This document shows, piece after piece, positions 53,798 through 62,615 of a DNA stretch of 64,000 nt. Numbering within the stretch: position 1 is the first letter of the stretch; the number at the start of each line of letters is the position of its first letter. The notes beneath the pieces are model-generated. The model was given only the letters and a program-made list of their open reading frames with translations. It was not told the DNA's origin and ran no database searches. Origin of the DNA: GCA-2683135 sp964507445 (GTDB taxonomy: Bacteria; Planctomycetota; GCA-002687715); the NCBI GenBank assembly GCA_964507445.1, contig CAZDQF010000012.1, positions 62,001 to 126,000 on the forward strand, written 5' to 3'. Both the position numbers and the translations under genes were made by a program.

Positions 53798-54913
53798 TCA
53801 GTCGTCTTGCGGAGCGTCTTCGTTCGTCGCTTCCGGCGGCGGCGCAGGGGTCGGGACTCCAGGCCCCTGCAGCGAGTCGGGGGCCACGTCAGCATAGTCC
53901 AGCCCATCCACGTCCTTGCGGAGGATGAGGAACAGGGATGAGAACGCCCCGAAGACGAACGAGATGATCGTGCCCCAGAGGAGCAGGCGATAGATCAGGT
54001 GGACCAGCCCGTAGCCGCAGGCGCAGAGCCACTGGAACCCGCTCAGGCCGGACGTGTCCCCGGTGACCATCTGCGCAAACTCACCGTCGGCCCAGAGCGG
54101 AGCCATGGACCTGGCGATGACCGTCTCTACCAGCCTGCCGTCGATGAACAGACCGTGGATCAGGTCCACGAACAGCCACACGACGGTGAGGTGGAGCACC
54201 AGGGGCAGGGCGCGAGCGAACACATAGTTGATGGACTTGCCGAGGGAGTCGTAGGTGCCTTTGCGCTCGGTGGCGATGGCCGCCGGGACGAAGCCCAACG
54301 ACACGACGCCGGCCACCCCGAGGAGCACGGCGATGACGCTTGAGATCAGGACCAGGGGGACCACCAGGATGCCGAGCACCCAGCCGATCCACGGGATCCA
54401 GGTGACGATGCCCGCGATGTGGTTACACAGCAGCAGGAAGGCGATGGGCAGCAGCACCGCCAACGGATACAGCATCCCCGTCAGCTTGACCTGCCAGGCG
54501 TAGGAGAACGCGTCTCCGATCGGGCAGTACTCATCCTTGGCGACGCGGAGGACCAGGGTCCGGCAGATGGCGACGCCGAACGTGGACCACAGGAAGAAGA
54601 ACAGGATGACCTGTCCCGCGAACACCACGCCCAGATGATCGACCGGGTCGGACGCGCTCGCGGTCGGCCACGAGAGGGAGGCCACGGCGTTCCATGCCTC
54701 GGCGGGGAATTGACCCGCCAGGAGATCCGCTCGCTCGCTGAACGAAGGGGCGTTGTCGGCGTCCACGCCCTCGGGCAACCCAGCGAACATGGCGAGTCCG
54801 AAGGAGCCCGCCCAGAAGACCACCACCGCGACGGCGGCCAGGGCCATGGCGTTGAGTGAGAGCGGAAACCAGAGGACCCGGAAGACCTTGAAGAGGCTCG
54901 TGTTTTCGCTCAT
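53798..54913 (-). CDS. Polytopic membrane protein of unknown function
   Basis: This 371-residue protein has about six hydrophobic helices (for example ALAAVAVVVFWAGSFGLAMF and LVLISSVIAVLLGVAGVVS), a 70-residue soluble loop after the first, and a Pro/Asp/Glu-rich C-terminal tail. No motif identifies a family; it resembles the large group of poorly characterised bacterial multi-pass proteins with an ABC-permease-like or DUF-type fold. It lies 124 bases before the M14 gene on the same strand, a gap with no recognisable signal. Confidence 0.75.
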   Translation of the reverse strand: MSENTSLFKVFRVLWFPLSLNAMALAAVAVVVFWAGSFGLAMFAGLPEGVDADNAPSFSERADLLAGQFPAEAWNAVASLSWPTASASDPVDHLGVVFAGQVILFFFLWSTFGVAICRTLVLRVAKDEYCPIGDAFSYAWQVKLTGMLYPLAVLLPIAFLLLCNHIAGIVTWIPWIGWVLGILVVPLVLISSVIAVLLGVAGVVSLGFVPAAIATERKGTYDSLGKSINYVFARALPLVLHLTVVWLFVDLIHGLFIDGRLVETVIARSMAPLWADGEFAQMVTGDTSGLSGFQWLCACGYGLVHLIYRLLLWGTIISFVFGAFSSLFLILRKDVDGLDYADVAPDSLQGPGVPTPAPPPEATNEDAPQDD

Positions 54914-55055
54914 CAGAAGATGACTCCTGCGCCGCGCGCGCGGTCATGGTAGAGCAGAGCATAGGGGTGGGCAAGCGCGGGTGGGCCCGGTGTCCCACCC
55001 CATGGCGCTTCGCTTCCGGGCAGCGCATCCGGATCGCAGAGGACAGGACCGAATC

Positions 55056-56099
55056 ATGACCGTATCACCGGAAGATCCGCGTTACTCCCGTCAGGTGCTG
55101 TTCAAGCCCATCGGCGCGGAGGGGCAGCGTCGGCTGTCAGAGAGCACGGTGGCCATCGTCGGCTGTGGAGCCCTGGGGGCGTCCCTGGCGGAGCAGGCGT
55201 CACGGGTGGGCTTCGGCGGCTTGTTGCTCATTGATCGGGACGTGGTGGAGGAGTCGAACCTCGGTCGGCAATCCCTGTACACGGCGCAGGACGCGGAAGA
55301 GGGGTTGCCCAAGGCGGCGGCCTTGTCGCGTCACTTGAAGGCCTTCAATCCGGACCTCGTGGTGACGGCTTCCGTCTCCGATCTCAACGGGGCTACGGTG
55401 GATGGCCTGCTGAATGGAGCCGACCTGATCCTGGACGGGACCGATAATTTCGAGACGCGCTACTTGCTCAACGACTGGTGCGTGTCGCGCGGGGTTCCAT
55501 GGATCTATGGGGCCTGCGTCGCCAGCCGTGGCCTCACGGCGGTGATCGTCCCTGGAGAGACCCCCTGTCTACGGTGCCTCTTTCCGGCGCCGCCGCCCGC
55601 CGGTGCTGCGGAGACCTGCGACACCAGCGGTATCATCGCGCCGGCAGCCACGGTGATCGCCGCGCTGCAGATGGCGGAGGCCCTCAAGATCCTCGCCGGA
55701 GCGCGAGACGACGTTCGTGGGACCCTCTTCTCCATCGAGCTCTGGCCGTTCAGGGTTATTGAGCTGGGGGGTACAAACCCGCAGCCGCGGGCCGACTGTC
55801 CTTGCTGTGCGGAGCGTCGGTTTGATTGGCTCGACGAAACCGCGAGGACCCGGACGTTGACCTATTGCGGTCGAGATGCGGTACAGGTTGTTCCCCCCCA
55901 GAAGGGGCGAGCCTTCGACCTGGACGCGGTGGAGCGCCGACTTGCGGAGTCGTTCCTCTGCCGCCGCAATGACTACGTGCTGAAGGTCGAGCTGACGAAG
56001 CACGAGTTGACGGTGTTTGACGACGGCCGGGCTCTGGTCTCTGGCACCGCTGACGCCGAGGAGGCGCGCTCGATCTACGATCGATACGTGGGAAGTTGA
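55056..56099 (+). CDS. ThiF/MoeB-family adenylyltransferase (E1-like)
   Basis: This 347-residue protein starts at ATG 55056, preceded by GGACAGGA. The Rossmann motif VAIVGCGALGASLAEQ, the DRDVVEESNLGRQ motif and ILDGTDNFETRYLLND are diagnostic of E1-like adenylyltransferases. Zinc-binding Cys pairs are present at CLRC and CPCC. The C-terminal about 90 residues (TYCGRDAVQV, HELTVFDDGRALVSGTADAE) form the extra domain seen in ThiF/MoeB homologues. It activates the C-terminal Gly-Gly of a ThiS/MoaD-type carrier. No carrier gene lies beside it, so the pathway (thiamine, molybdopterin or cysteine) is undecided. Confidence 0.92.
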   Translation: MTVSPEDPRYSRQVLFKPIGAEGQRRLSESTVAIVGCGALGASLAEQASRVGFGGLLLIDRDVVEESNLGRQSLYTAQDAEEGLPKAAALSRHLKAFNPDLVVTASVSDLNGATVDGLLNGADLILDGTDNFETRYLLNDWCVSRGVPWIYGACVASRGLTAVIVPGETPCLRCLFPAPPPAGAAETCDTSGIIAPAATVIAALQMAEALKILAGARDDVRGTLFSIELWPFRVIELGGTNPQPRADCPCCAERRFDWLDETARTRTLTYCGRDAVQVVPPQKGRAFDLDAVERRLAESFLCRRNDYVLKVELTKHELTVFDDGRALVSGTADAEEARSIYDRYVGS

Positions 56100-56128
56100 C
56101 GAGCGATCTCCGTGGGCTGGCCCAGAAC

Positions 56129-56172
56129 GCGAAGCGCCCCCCGAAGACCTCGGTCTTCGGGGGGCGCTTCGC
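56129..56172. terminator. 20-bp perfect hairpin between convergent genes
   Basis: Arms from 56129 and to 56172 pair perfectly over about 20 bp with a CTCG-type loop (56149-56152). It lies between the ThiF stop (56099) and the convergent stop of the glycine-rich gene (56191). There is no U-tract on either side. It probably serves both transcripts. Confidence 0.75.
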
Positions 56173-56190
56173 CATGCGAGGGACCTGTCC

Positions 56191-58890
56191 CTACGGTGCG
56201 GTTGTGCAGTTGAGCGGCGCGGAGTAACCGAAGGTCACCGAGCTCACCGTGGGCAGCGAGTTGGTGGGCAACGTGCCGGTGCCGGAGGTGTTCGGGGTCG
56301 GGATGGTCATGCTGACCCGGAAGCGGATGTAGCGGTACCCGTCGATCTGGTCGATGTTGGGGCCGGTGACCCACGAAGAGACGCTGCTCAGATCGGGACT
56401 GCCACCAGACAGCGCTTCGAAGGCGCCCTGGTATTCGACCACGACCGTGGCGCTCGCGGGCGGATTGGTGCCCAGGCTGGTGGACTCCATGACCGTGGCC
56501 GGATCGAAGTCCGGGTCGCCATAGCCGGTGTCGAAGAAGATGGAGAGCGCTGTCCCGCTGGTGGTGACGGAGTCGAAGGGGAACTGCAGCACGCTGATGT
56601 TGGCGCCGCCGGTTCCACCCATGGCGGGGATGAAGTTGGTCTCCACCACTCCGTCCGGGTCCTCGAACTGGTAGAGGCCGGTGCCGCCGCCGCCGCTGGC
56701 GTGATCGCTGCACGTGTTGTTGGCTGCGCCGGGTGTGACGGTCAGCTGGGCCGTGGTCGAGATGTTGATCCCCAAGAAGCTCTGGAGCCAGATCTCACCA
56801 CCGGAGCCGCCAGCGCCGCCGCCGCCGAAGAACAGGTTCCCCATGCCGCCGCTGGCTCCGTTGAAGAACAGAGCCGAGCCGGGGTTGAGGTCGATGTTCT
56901 GGACCGCGGAGATGCGGAAGCCGCCGCCGCCGCCGCCGCCGCCGCCGCCCTGGTCATCTGCCGTTGAGCCCATGATTTCGTGACGATCGCCGCCGCCGCC
57001 GCCGCCGGAGCCGGCGGAGAGAATGGAGATGGGAGCGATCATGGCTGGTGGTACGGGAGTGGCGTTGGAGACGGGCTGATTGGCCGACGTCTGGGCGATG
57101 CAGCCCTGGGCCGCGTTGGACCGAGCCTGACCGTTGCCCCCGGATTCCCATGCGGTGCCGCCTCCGCCACCGACGCCGCCCATGTCACCCATGACGCCGC
57201 CGGCGGGGAAGCGGAAAGCTCCCGCGCCGCCCGCGCCGCCCGCGAACAACGCGTTCGCGCCGAACGGGCCCACGTTGTCCATGCCGCTGATCGGTGGGCC
57301 GAAGCCAGACTCGGCCACGTTGGTGCGAGTGGAGAATCCGTCCTGGGACGCCCGCCCGCCGTTTCCTCCGCCGACGCCGCCGACGCCGGCTTTGACGATG
57401 GAGTTGGCGGCGCTGCCGCCGTTGTTGAACGCGCCACTACCGGCGCCCTGGTTGGGGATGCCCGTCGCGGCGCTGTTGGTGCCGGCGTTGCCGTTGATGG
57501 TGCCGCTGATCTGGGCCTGGCCGAGGCAGCGGAGGTGGACTCTGTAGACGCCCTGGGCGCGGACGTTGGCGCCCGCGGCGACGGTGAAGTTGAGGCAGTC
57601 CCAGTTACCGTCCGCGAACCCAGGCTGAGCGGCCATGCCGGTGTCCAGGGTCTGGGAGCCTGCGTTGAAGGTCAGGTCTCCGAAGCTGCCGTCACCGGTG
57701 AGGGTGAAGGGGAAGGTGGAGCCGATTGCCCCCGAGCCGTCCCAGATCGCGATCCCGGTGACGGTGTCGCGGTTGGTGGTCGTGGAGAAGTCGTCCATGA
57801 TGGGCGGCTGTGCGCAGAACGTGATGGGGATGGTCTGGAAGAACCGCTTGCCGCTGGTCGGGGAAGCGGGGTCGTTGGGGTCGTAGAGGACCACCGAGTT
57901 CTGACCGAAGTCCTGGATCGCCGAGGACAGCTCGAGCTCGTACTGGACGTTGGCCAGTAGCTGGGAAGAGGCGAGGTAGTCGATGCGGGCATAGCCTTCC
58001 TCCCCGGCCTCAGGAGTTCCGGTCTGGAAGAACTGCACGGAGCCTGGGACCTGCGCCCCGGAGTTGCTGTTGATCAGCCTCACGTTGGCCAGGTTGATCC
58101 CTGCGGGGAAGAGGGGCTCGCTGATGAAGATGGTGACCGTGTCGTTGGCGACGTTGCTCGGGTCGATGGACGGGGGAGAGGGGTCGTTGCTGACGGGGGT
58201 CGTGACCACCACGAACGGAGGGCCCGGGATGGGGTCCGTGAAGCAGGCGGCGGCGCCGCCGGTGCCGTTGGGATCACAGGTCGTGAAGGTCGCCACCGCG
58301 GAGTTCTGGATGGGGCCGCCCCCGACGTTCAGCACCTGTCCGCCGCCGCCCGCGCTGGGGATGAACAGGGTGTAGGGGATGGCTCCGCCGAGTCCGGCCG
58401 TGGTCGCCGGGTTGAGCGGATCGGTCGGTGGAGTCGGCAGGAAGGTGACGATGCGTTCGTTGCCCGCCGGGAAGTTGGGTGAATCGGACACCGCGAACGA
58501 TCCGGCGGCTCCGACCGTGGTCACCCCATCTGTGGTCGTGATGTTGATGGTGCCCAGGGCGACCCCGGCTTGCGGCAGCGAGGTCGGGTCCACGTTGCCC
58601 TCGAACTCGATCTCGACGGCCACGTTGAGTGGGATGTTGGCGGGCGGGTTGGGTGTCGTCGGCCCGGTTGCGCTGCTCCACAGTTCGATAGTGGCGAAGC
58701 CGTTGCTGGTCGGCACGTTCAGCAGTCGGACGGAGGACACCAGCGACTCACCGCTGCCACCACCACCACCGCCACCACCGCCGCCGCCGCCCCCACCGCC
58801 GCCGCCGCCGCCCCCACCGCCGCCGAGTCCCATGACGGTCACCGCGACTAACGCGACGATGAGGCCAGGGTGCTTGCGCATGAATGTCAT
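56191..58890 (-). CDS. Secreted glycine-rich protein with SbsA-type Ig-like domains and polyglycine tract
   Basis: This 899-residue protein has ATG 58890 preceded by AAGGAG nine bases upstream. An N-terminal hydrophobic helix (HPGLIVALVAVTVMGLG) runs directly into 23 consecutive glycines, then Ser-Gly-Glu-Ser. Ig-like domains of the SbsA kind follow (DTVTIFISEPLFPAG, IQDFGQNSVVLYDPND). The second half alternates glycine runs (SAGSGGGGGGDR, QGGGGGGGGGGF) with beta strands, then a C-terminal beta domain. It has the same architecture as the protein at 10817-13777, but the N-terminal polyglycine tract is unique to this copy. There is no obvious lipobox. It is probably exported; no enzymatic motif is seen. 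Confidence 0.85.
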   Translation of the reverse strand: MTFMRKHPGLIVALVAVTVMGLGGGGGGGGGGGGGGGGGGGGGGGSGESLVSSVRLLNVPTSNGFATIELWSSATGPTTPNPPANIPLNVAVEIEFEGNVDPTSLPQAGVALGTINITTTDGVTTVGAAGSFAVSDSPNFPAGNERIVTFLPTPPTDPLNPATTAGLGGAIPYTLFIPSAGGGGQVLNVGGGPIQNSAVATFTTCDPNGTGGAAACFTDPIPGPPFVVVTTPVSNDPSPPSIDPSNVANDTVTIFISEPLFPAGINLANVRLINSNSGAQVPGSVQFFQTGTPEAGEEGYARIDYLASSQLLANVQYELELSSAIQDFGQNSVVLYDPNDPASPTSGKRFFQTIPITFCAQPPIMDDFSTTTNRDTVTGIAIWDGSGAIGSTFPFTLTGDGSFGDLTFNAGSQTLDTGMAAQPGFADGNWDCLNFTVAAGANVRAQGVYRVHLRCLGQAQISGTINGNAGTNSAATGIPNQGAGSGAFNNGGSAANSIVKAGVGGVGGGNGGRASQDGFSTRTNVAESGFGPPISGMDNVGPFGANALFAGGAGGAGAFRFPAGGVMGDMGGVGGGGGTAWESGGNGQARSNAAQGCIAQTSANQPVSNATPVPPAMIAPISILSAGSGGGGGGDRHEIMGSTADDQGGGGGGGGGGFRISAVQNIDLNPGSALFFNGASGGMGNLFFGGGGAGGSGGEIWLQSFLGINISTTAQLTVTPGAANNTCSDHASGGGGTGLYQFEDPDGVVETNFIPAMGGTGGANISVLQFPFDSVTTSGTALSIFFDTGYGDPDFDPATVMESTSLGTNPPASATVVVEYQGAFEALSGGSPDLSSVSSWVTGPNIDQIDGYRYIRFRVSMTIPTPNTSGTGTLPTNSLPTVSSVTFGYSAPLNCTTAP
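58756..58824. repeat. Trinucleotide tract coding 23 glycines
   Basis: There are 23 tandem GGN codons (on the minus strand mostly GGC and GGT, with two GGG) without interruption. Such tracts expand and contract by slippage, so the length may differ between cells or assemblies. Confidence 0.9.
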
Positions 58891-59249
58891 TCCCGCGAAC
58901 TCCTTGTTGAGAGAGGGCAGCCCGACCATCACCCGACGCACCCGGCGAGCGCAGCTCGGAGCTGCTGTCACCGATACGCGAGCGCAAACGGGATACCGTT
59001 CTCCTCGCTCTCAGGGCCTATCCAGAAGCCCTTGCTTGTAAGGTCCTTACATCCGGCGCCCTTGCTGCGCTATGACGCTCGCCGTCAAGCGGAGCGGAAG
59101 CGCACGGGAGGGTTTGCCGGAGCGTCTCTCGATCCTCCCGCTTCCATCAGGCGGGAGGCGACGAGGATTGTAGGAGCGGTGCCAGGACCGGTCAACGGCT
59201 CAGGACTTGGGCCTTGGAGGCGGGGCCGGTAACGTCCGCGCTCTCTCTC
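58891..59249. promoter_or_regulatory. Divergent gap between glycine-rich gene and QueD gene
   Basis: This is 359 non-coding bases. On the minus strand a weaker sigma-54-like site reads GG-N10-GC with TT before GC (58984-58998; 7 of 11 positions). A 15-base perfect palindrome, TGTAAGGTCCTTACA, lies at 59037-59051 and could be an operator. A perfect 8-bp hairpin (CCTCCCGC/GCGGGAGG, 59134-59158) lies in the probable leader of the plus-strand gene. Confidence 0.4.
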
Positions 59250-59981
59250 ATGACCGCCGAATTCAGAAATTCCCGCAGATCATCCGGTCCCGTGCGAGGT
59301 CCTGGTTTCGTCTCCCTGGGAACCGTGCCTCCCAGGGCGGAGGAGGCGCTCGCGGCCTGCACAGAGCGAGCTGGGTGTCGACTCTTCCGTGCATCTGGCC
59401 CGGCGGCGGAAGGGGATTGGGCGGTTCAAGGCGAGCCGGATCAACTGGCCGCCCTGAGGGTCCTGGTGGCTCCCCTGGGTGACTTGGCAGGGGTCGCTGG
59501 AGCCCTGGGCTCGGCCGTGGATGCTGGACCAGGCCCGGACCCCCTCCCGCCGGCGGACCAGGACCTGTACCGGCGCCGTCAGGTGGACGAGGAAGACGGC
59601 CATGAGGCCGGGAGCCCGCCCACGTTGTTGATCACTCGGGAGTTCAGCTTCGACGCCGCTCACAACCTGCCCCGCTATGACGGCAAGTGCGAGCGCCTGC
59701 ACGGGCACAACTACCGGGTGCGGGTGACGGTGAAGGCTCCCCTCGACGCCTGGAGCGGGCTCTGCTTCGACTTCCATGACATCAAGACCGTGGTCAGGGA
59801 ACGGGTCGTGGATGTGCTGGACCACCGATACCTGAACGAGTTCCTCCCCAACCCCAGCGCGGAGCATCTCGCGGTCTGGTGCTGGCAGCGGCTGGAGAGC
59901 CTGCCCTTGCACGAGATCCAGATCTGGGAGACCCCCACCAGCTACGTCACCTACCGGGGCCCGTCGTCCTTCGAAGGTTGA
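59250..59981 (+). CDS. queD: QueD-type 6-carboxytetrahydropterin synthase with N-terminal extension
   Basis: This protein has 243 residues from ATG 59250; typical QueD is about 120. The QueD domain occupies the C-terminal half: zinc ligand His in FDAAHNL, CERLHGHNY with catalytic Cys and two zinc-binding His, DFHDIK, DHRYLN with the catalytic Asp-His, and the Glu in IWETPTSY. It makes 6-carboxytetrahydropterin from dihydroneopterin triphosphate in queuosine synthesis. About 110 extra residues precede it, with a small alpha/beta-like pattern (CRLFRAS, LAALRVLVAPLGDLAG) that I do not recognise. A GTG at 59583 could start a domain of normal length. No other queuosine gene is nearby. Confidence 0.85.
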   Translation: MTAEFRNSRRSSGPVRGPGFVSLGTVPPRAEEALAACTERAGCRLFRASGPAAEGDWAVQGEPDQLAALRVLVAPLGDLAGVAGALGSAVDAGPGPDPLPPADQDLYRRRQVDEEDGHEAGSPPTLLITREFSFDAAHNLPRYDGKCERLHGHNYRVRVTVKAPLDAWSGLCFDFHDIKTVVRERVVDVLDHRYLNEFLPNPSAEHLAVWCWQRLESLPLHEIQIWETPTSYVTYRGPSSFEG

Positions 59982-60011
59982 CGCGGTCGGGGCGCCCTCT
60001 AGGGTGAGGGG

Positions 60012-62573
60012 GTGTCCACGCCCATGATGAAGCAGTTCCACGCCGCGAAGGCGGAGCACCCTGACGGCCTGCTCTTCTTCCGCATGGGGGACTTCTTCGA
60101 GCTGTTCGGGGAGGACGCGGTGGTCGCCTCCCAGGAGTTGAACCTCACCCTGACGTCGCGAGAGAAGGGGGACGGGGCGTTGCCAATGGCCGGGGTGCCG
60201 GTGCGCAGCGTGGAGGGGTACATCAACCGCCTCATCCGTCTCGGTCGGAAGGTCGTGGTCTGCGATCAGGTCCAGGACCCATCCGAGGCCAAGGGCATCG
60301 TGGAGCGGGCGGTGACCCGGGTCGTGACCCCGGGCACGGTCCTGGAAGAGGAGGGGCTCGTGGACGGCGAGCACAACTTCCTCTGTGGGGTGATGGTCAG
60401 CGGCGACGTGGCCGGCCTCGCTTACGCCGACATCAGCACGGGGACCTTCCTGCTGGAAGAGGTGCAGGCCGAGCGGATGGTGGACGGCGTCCTGCAGGTG
60501 GACCCAGCGGAGTGCCTGCTGCCGGAGTCCGCCCTGGACGCAGACAGCCCCTATGCGGTGTTGCGAGAGGCGCTGGAGAGTCCGTGTTCCACGTTCCCGG
60601 ACTGGCGATTCGACCGCGACGAAGCGGAACGCCTGCTGAAAGAGCAGTTCCGTGTCGCCCGGCTTGAGGGTTTCGGAGTGGGTGAGCTCGGTCCCGCCAT
60701 CGGGGCCGCCGGCGCTGTCCTCCAGTACCTCCTGGACACCCAGAAGGGCGCCCTCGCCCACCTGACCCGGATGCGGCGGGTGCGGCGCGACCAGACCATG
60801 GTGCTTGATCGCACCACCCGCGCGTCCCTGGAGCTGGCCTCCACACTCAAGGACAAGAGCCGGAAGGGGAGCCTCATCTGGGTGCTGGACCGGACCCAGT
60901 CATCCATGGGTTCGCGCATGCTCAGGGACTGGATCCTGGAGCCACTTCGGGATGTGGACGCCATCCGCGCGCGCCAGGACGGCGTGGAAGAGCTGCTGGA
61001 GGATGAGGTCCTGAGGGAGGACCTCCGCTCCGTCCTCAAGCCCGTTCAGGACATGGAGCGTCTGCTGGCTCGACTCTCTACCGGCCGTGGAACCGCCCGT
61101 GAGCTGGTGGGGCTCCGCTCCAGCTTGCGGGCCTTGCCGCTGGTCAAGGGCAAGTTGAAGGCGTGCTGGAGCGCTCCGCTCAAGGGGATCGTGGAGGACA
61201 CGCCGGACCTCGATGAGCTGACAGACCTGCTCGAGCGAGCGCTCAAGGACGAGGTCCCACCCACCATCCGCGAGGGCGGGATGATCCGCGAGGGCTTCGA
61301 TCCGGAGCTGGATGAGCTGCGAGAAGTGGGGAGCAAGAACAAGTCCTGGATCGCCGCGTTCCAGGTCAGCGAGTCTGAGCGCACCGGGATCTCGAACCTG
61401 AAGATCGGCTTCAACAAGGTGTTCGGGTACTACATCGAGGTTACGCACGCCAACACCACCCGGGTGCCCCCGGAGTACGTGCGTAAGCAGACCCTCAAGA
61501 ACGCCGAGCGCTACATCACTCCCGAGTTGAAGGAGTACGAGGAGAAGGTCCTGGGGGCAGAGGACCGTATCCGTGAGCGCGAGACCGAGCACTTCTTGCG
61601 TCTTCGGGAGCAGGTGAGGGAAGAGCTGCTGGAGATCCAGGCGGCGGCGGACGCGCTGGCGCGGCTGGACGCCCTCCAATCCCTGGCCCAGGTGGCTCGA
61701 GAGAACCGGTACGTCCGACCGGAAGTGGACGACTCCCGGGACATGGAGGTGGTGGAGGGGCGTCATCCGGTGCTGGACCACATGGCCTCCGATGAGCCCT
61801 TCGTCCCCAACGACCTCCGGTTGTTCGGAGGTGACCGGGAGCTGGCGCTGATCACCGGTCCGAACATGGCCGGTAAGTCGACGTTCATTCGGCAGGCGGC
61901 GCTGCTGGTGATCATGGGGCAGGCGGGCTCTTTCGTCCCCGCGGACTCGGCGCGCATGGGCGTGGTGGACCGGGTCTTCACGCGGGTCGGCGCGTCCGAC
62001 GAGCTGCAGCGGGGCAACTCCACCTTCATGGTGGAGATGATCGAGACCGCGGAGATCATCAACAACGCCACGGACCGCAGCCTGGTGATCCTGGACGAGG
62101 TGGGGCGGGGCACCTCCACCTTCGACGGTCTCGCCATCGCCTGGGCGATCACCGAGTTCCTGGCCAACGAGGTCAAGAGCCGCGCGCTGTTCGCCACCCA
62201 CTACCACCAGCTCCTCGAGCTGGCCGACTCCCTCCCCAACACGTTCAACCTGCACGTGGCGGTGCGCGAGTGGGGCGACGAGATCGTCTTCCTTCACAAG
62301 ATCATCGAAGGCGGAACGGACCGCTCCTACGGCATCCACGTGGCGCGTCTGGCGGGGCTGCCGCGTGCGTTGCTAGCGCGGGCGGAGGCGGTGCTCGACC
62401 GCGTCGAAGCGGAGCAGGAGTCGGGAGCCGCCATGGGGGTCGGGGAGCAGCAGCTCAACCTGTTCGTCGAACCTGATGACCGGCTGCGTGCGGCGCTCAA
62501 GGATGTGGACGTCAACGACCTGTCGCCCAAGGCGGCCCTGGAGCTGCTGTATCGCCTCAAGGAGCTGGCGTGA
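60012..62573 (+). CDS. mutS: DNA mismatch repair protein MutS
   Basis: This 853-residue protein, of standard MutS length, starts at GTG 60012 (ATG at 60024 is possible). Domain I carries the mismatch-reading motif FFELFGED. The ATPase carries Walker A GPNMAGKST, then the MIETAEIINNAT signature and Walker B LDEVGRGTST, followed by the TH.H motif ATHYHQL. The clamp and lever helices lie between. It recognises mispairs as a dimer and recruits MutL, which is not in this window. It follows the QueD gene by 30 bases and may be co-transcribed with it. Confidence 0.97.
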   Translation: MSTPMMKQFHAAKAEHPDGLLFFRMGDFFELFGEDAVVASQELNLTLTSREKGDGALPMAGVPVRSVEGYINRLIRLGRKVVVCDQVQDPSEAKGIVERAVTRVVTPGTVLEEEGLVDGEHNFLCGVMVSGDVAGLAYADISTGTFLLEEVQAERMVDGVLQVDPAECLLPESALDADSPYAVLREALESPCSTFPDWRFDRDEAERLLKEQFRVARLEGFGVGELGPAIGAAGAVLQYLLDTQKGALAHLTRMRRVRRDQTMVLDRTTRASLELASTLKDKSRKGSLIWVLDRTQSSMGSRMLRDWILEPLRDVDAIRARQDGVEELLEDEVLREDLRSVLKPVQDMERLLARLSTGRGTARELVGLRSSLRALPLVKGKLKACWSAPLKGIVEDTPDLDELTDLLERALKDEVPPTIREGGMIREGFDPELDELREVGSKNKSWIAAFQVSESERTGISNLKIGFNKVFGYYIEVTHANTTRVPPEYVRKQTLKNAERYITPELKEYEEKVLGAEDRIRERETEHFLRLREQVREELLEIQAAADALARLDALQSLAQVARENRYVRPEVDDSRDMEVVEGRHPVLDHMASDEPFVPNDLRLFGGDRELALITGPNMAGKSTFIRQAALLVIMGQAGSFVPADSARMGVVDRVFTRVGASDELQRGNSTFMVEMIETAEIINNATDRSLVILDEVGRGTSTFDGLAIAWAITEFLANEVKSRALFATHYHQLLELADSLPNTFNLHVAVREWGDEIVFLHKIIEGGTDRSYGIHVARLAGLPRALLARAEAVLDRVEAEQESGAAMGVGEQQLNLFVEPDDRLRAALKDVDVNDLSPKAALELLYRLKELA

Positions 62574-62615
62574 CCGTCGCCCAGGGACACGATCGCCGAC
62601 CGGTCGGGACCCGGT

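Noticed and set aside
59280..60761. A 493-residue minus-strand frame over queD and mutS
   Set aside because: It is antisense to two genes with clear catalytic motifs. Long antisense frames are common at this base composition.
60900..62339. A 479-residue minus-strand frame within mutS
   Set aside because: It lies entirely inside the MutS ATPase and clamp coding sequence and has no recognisable protein features.
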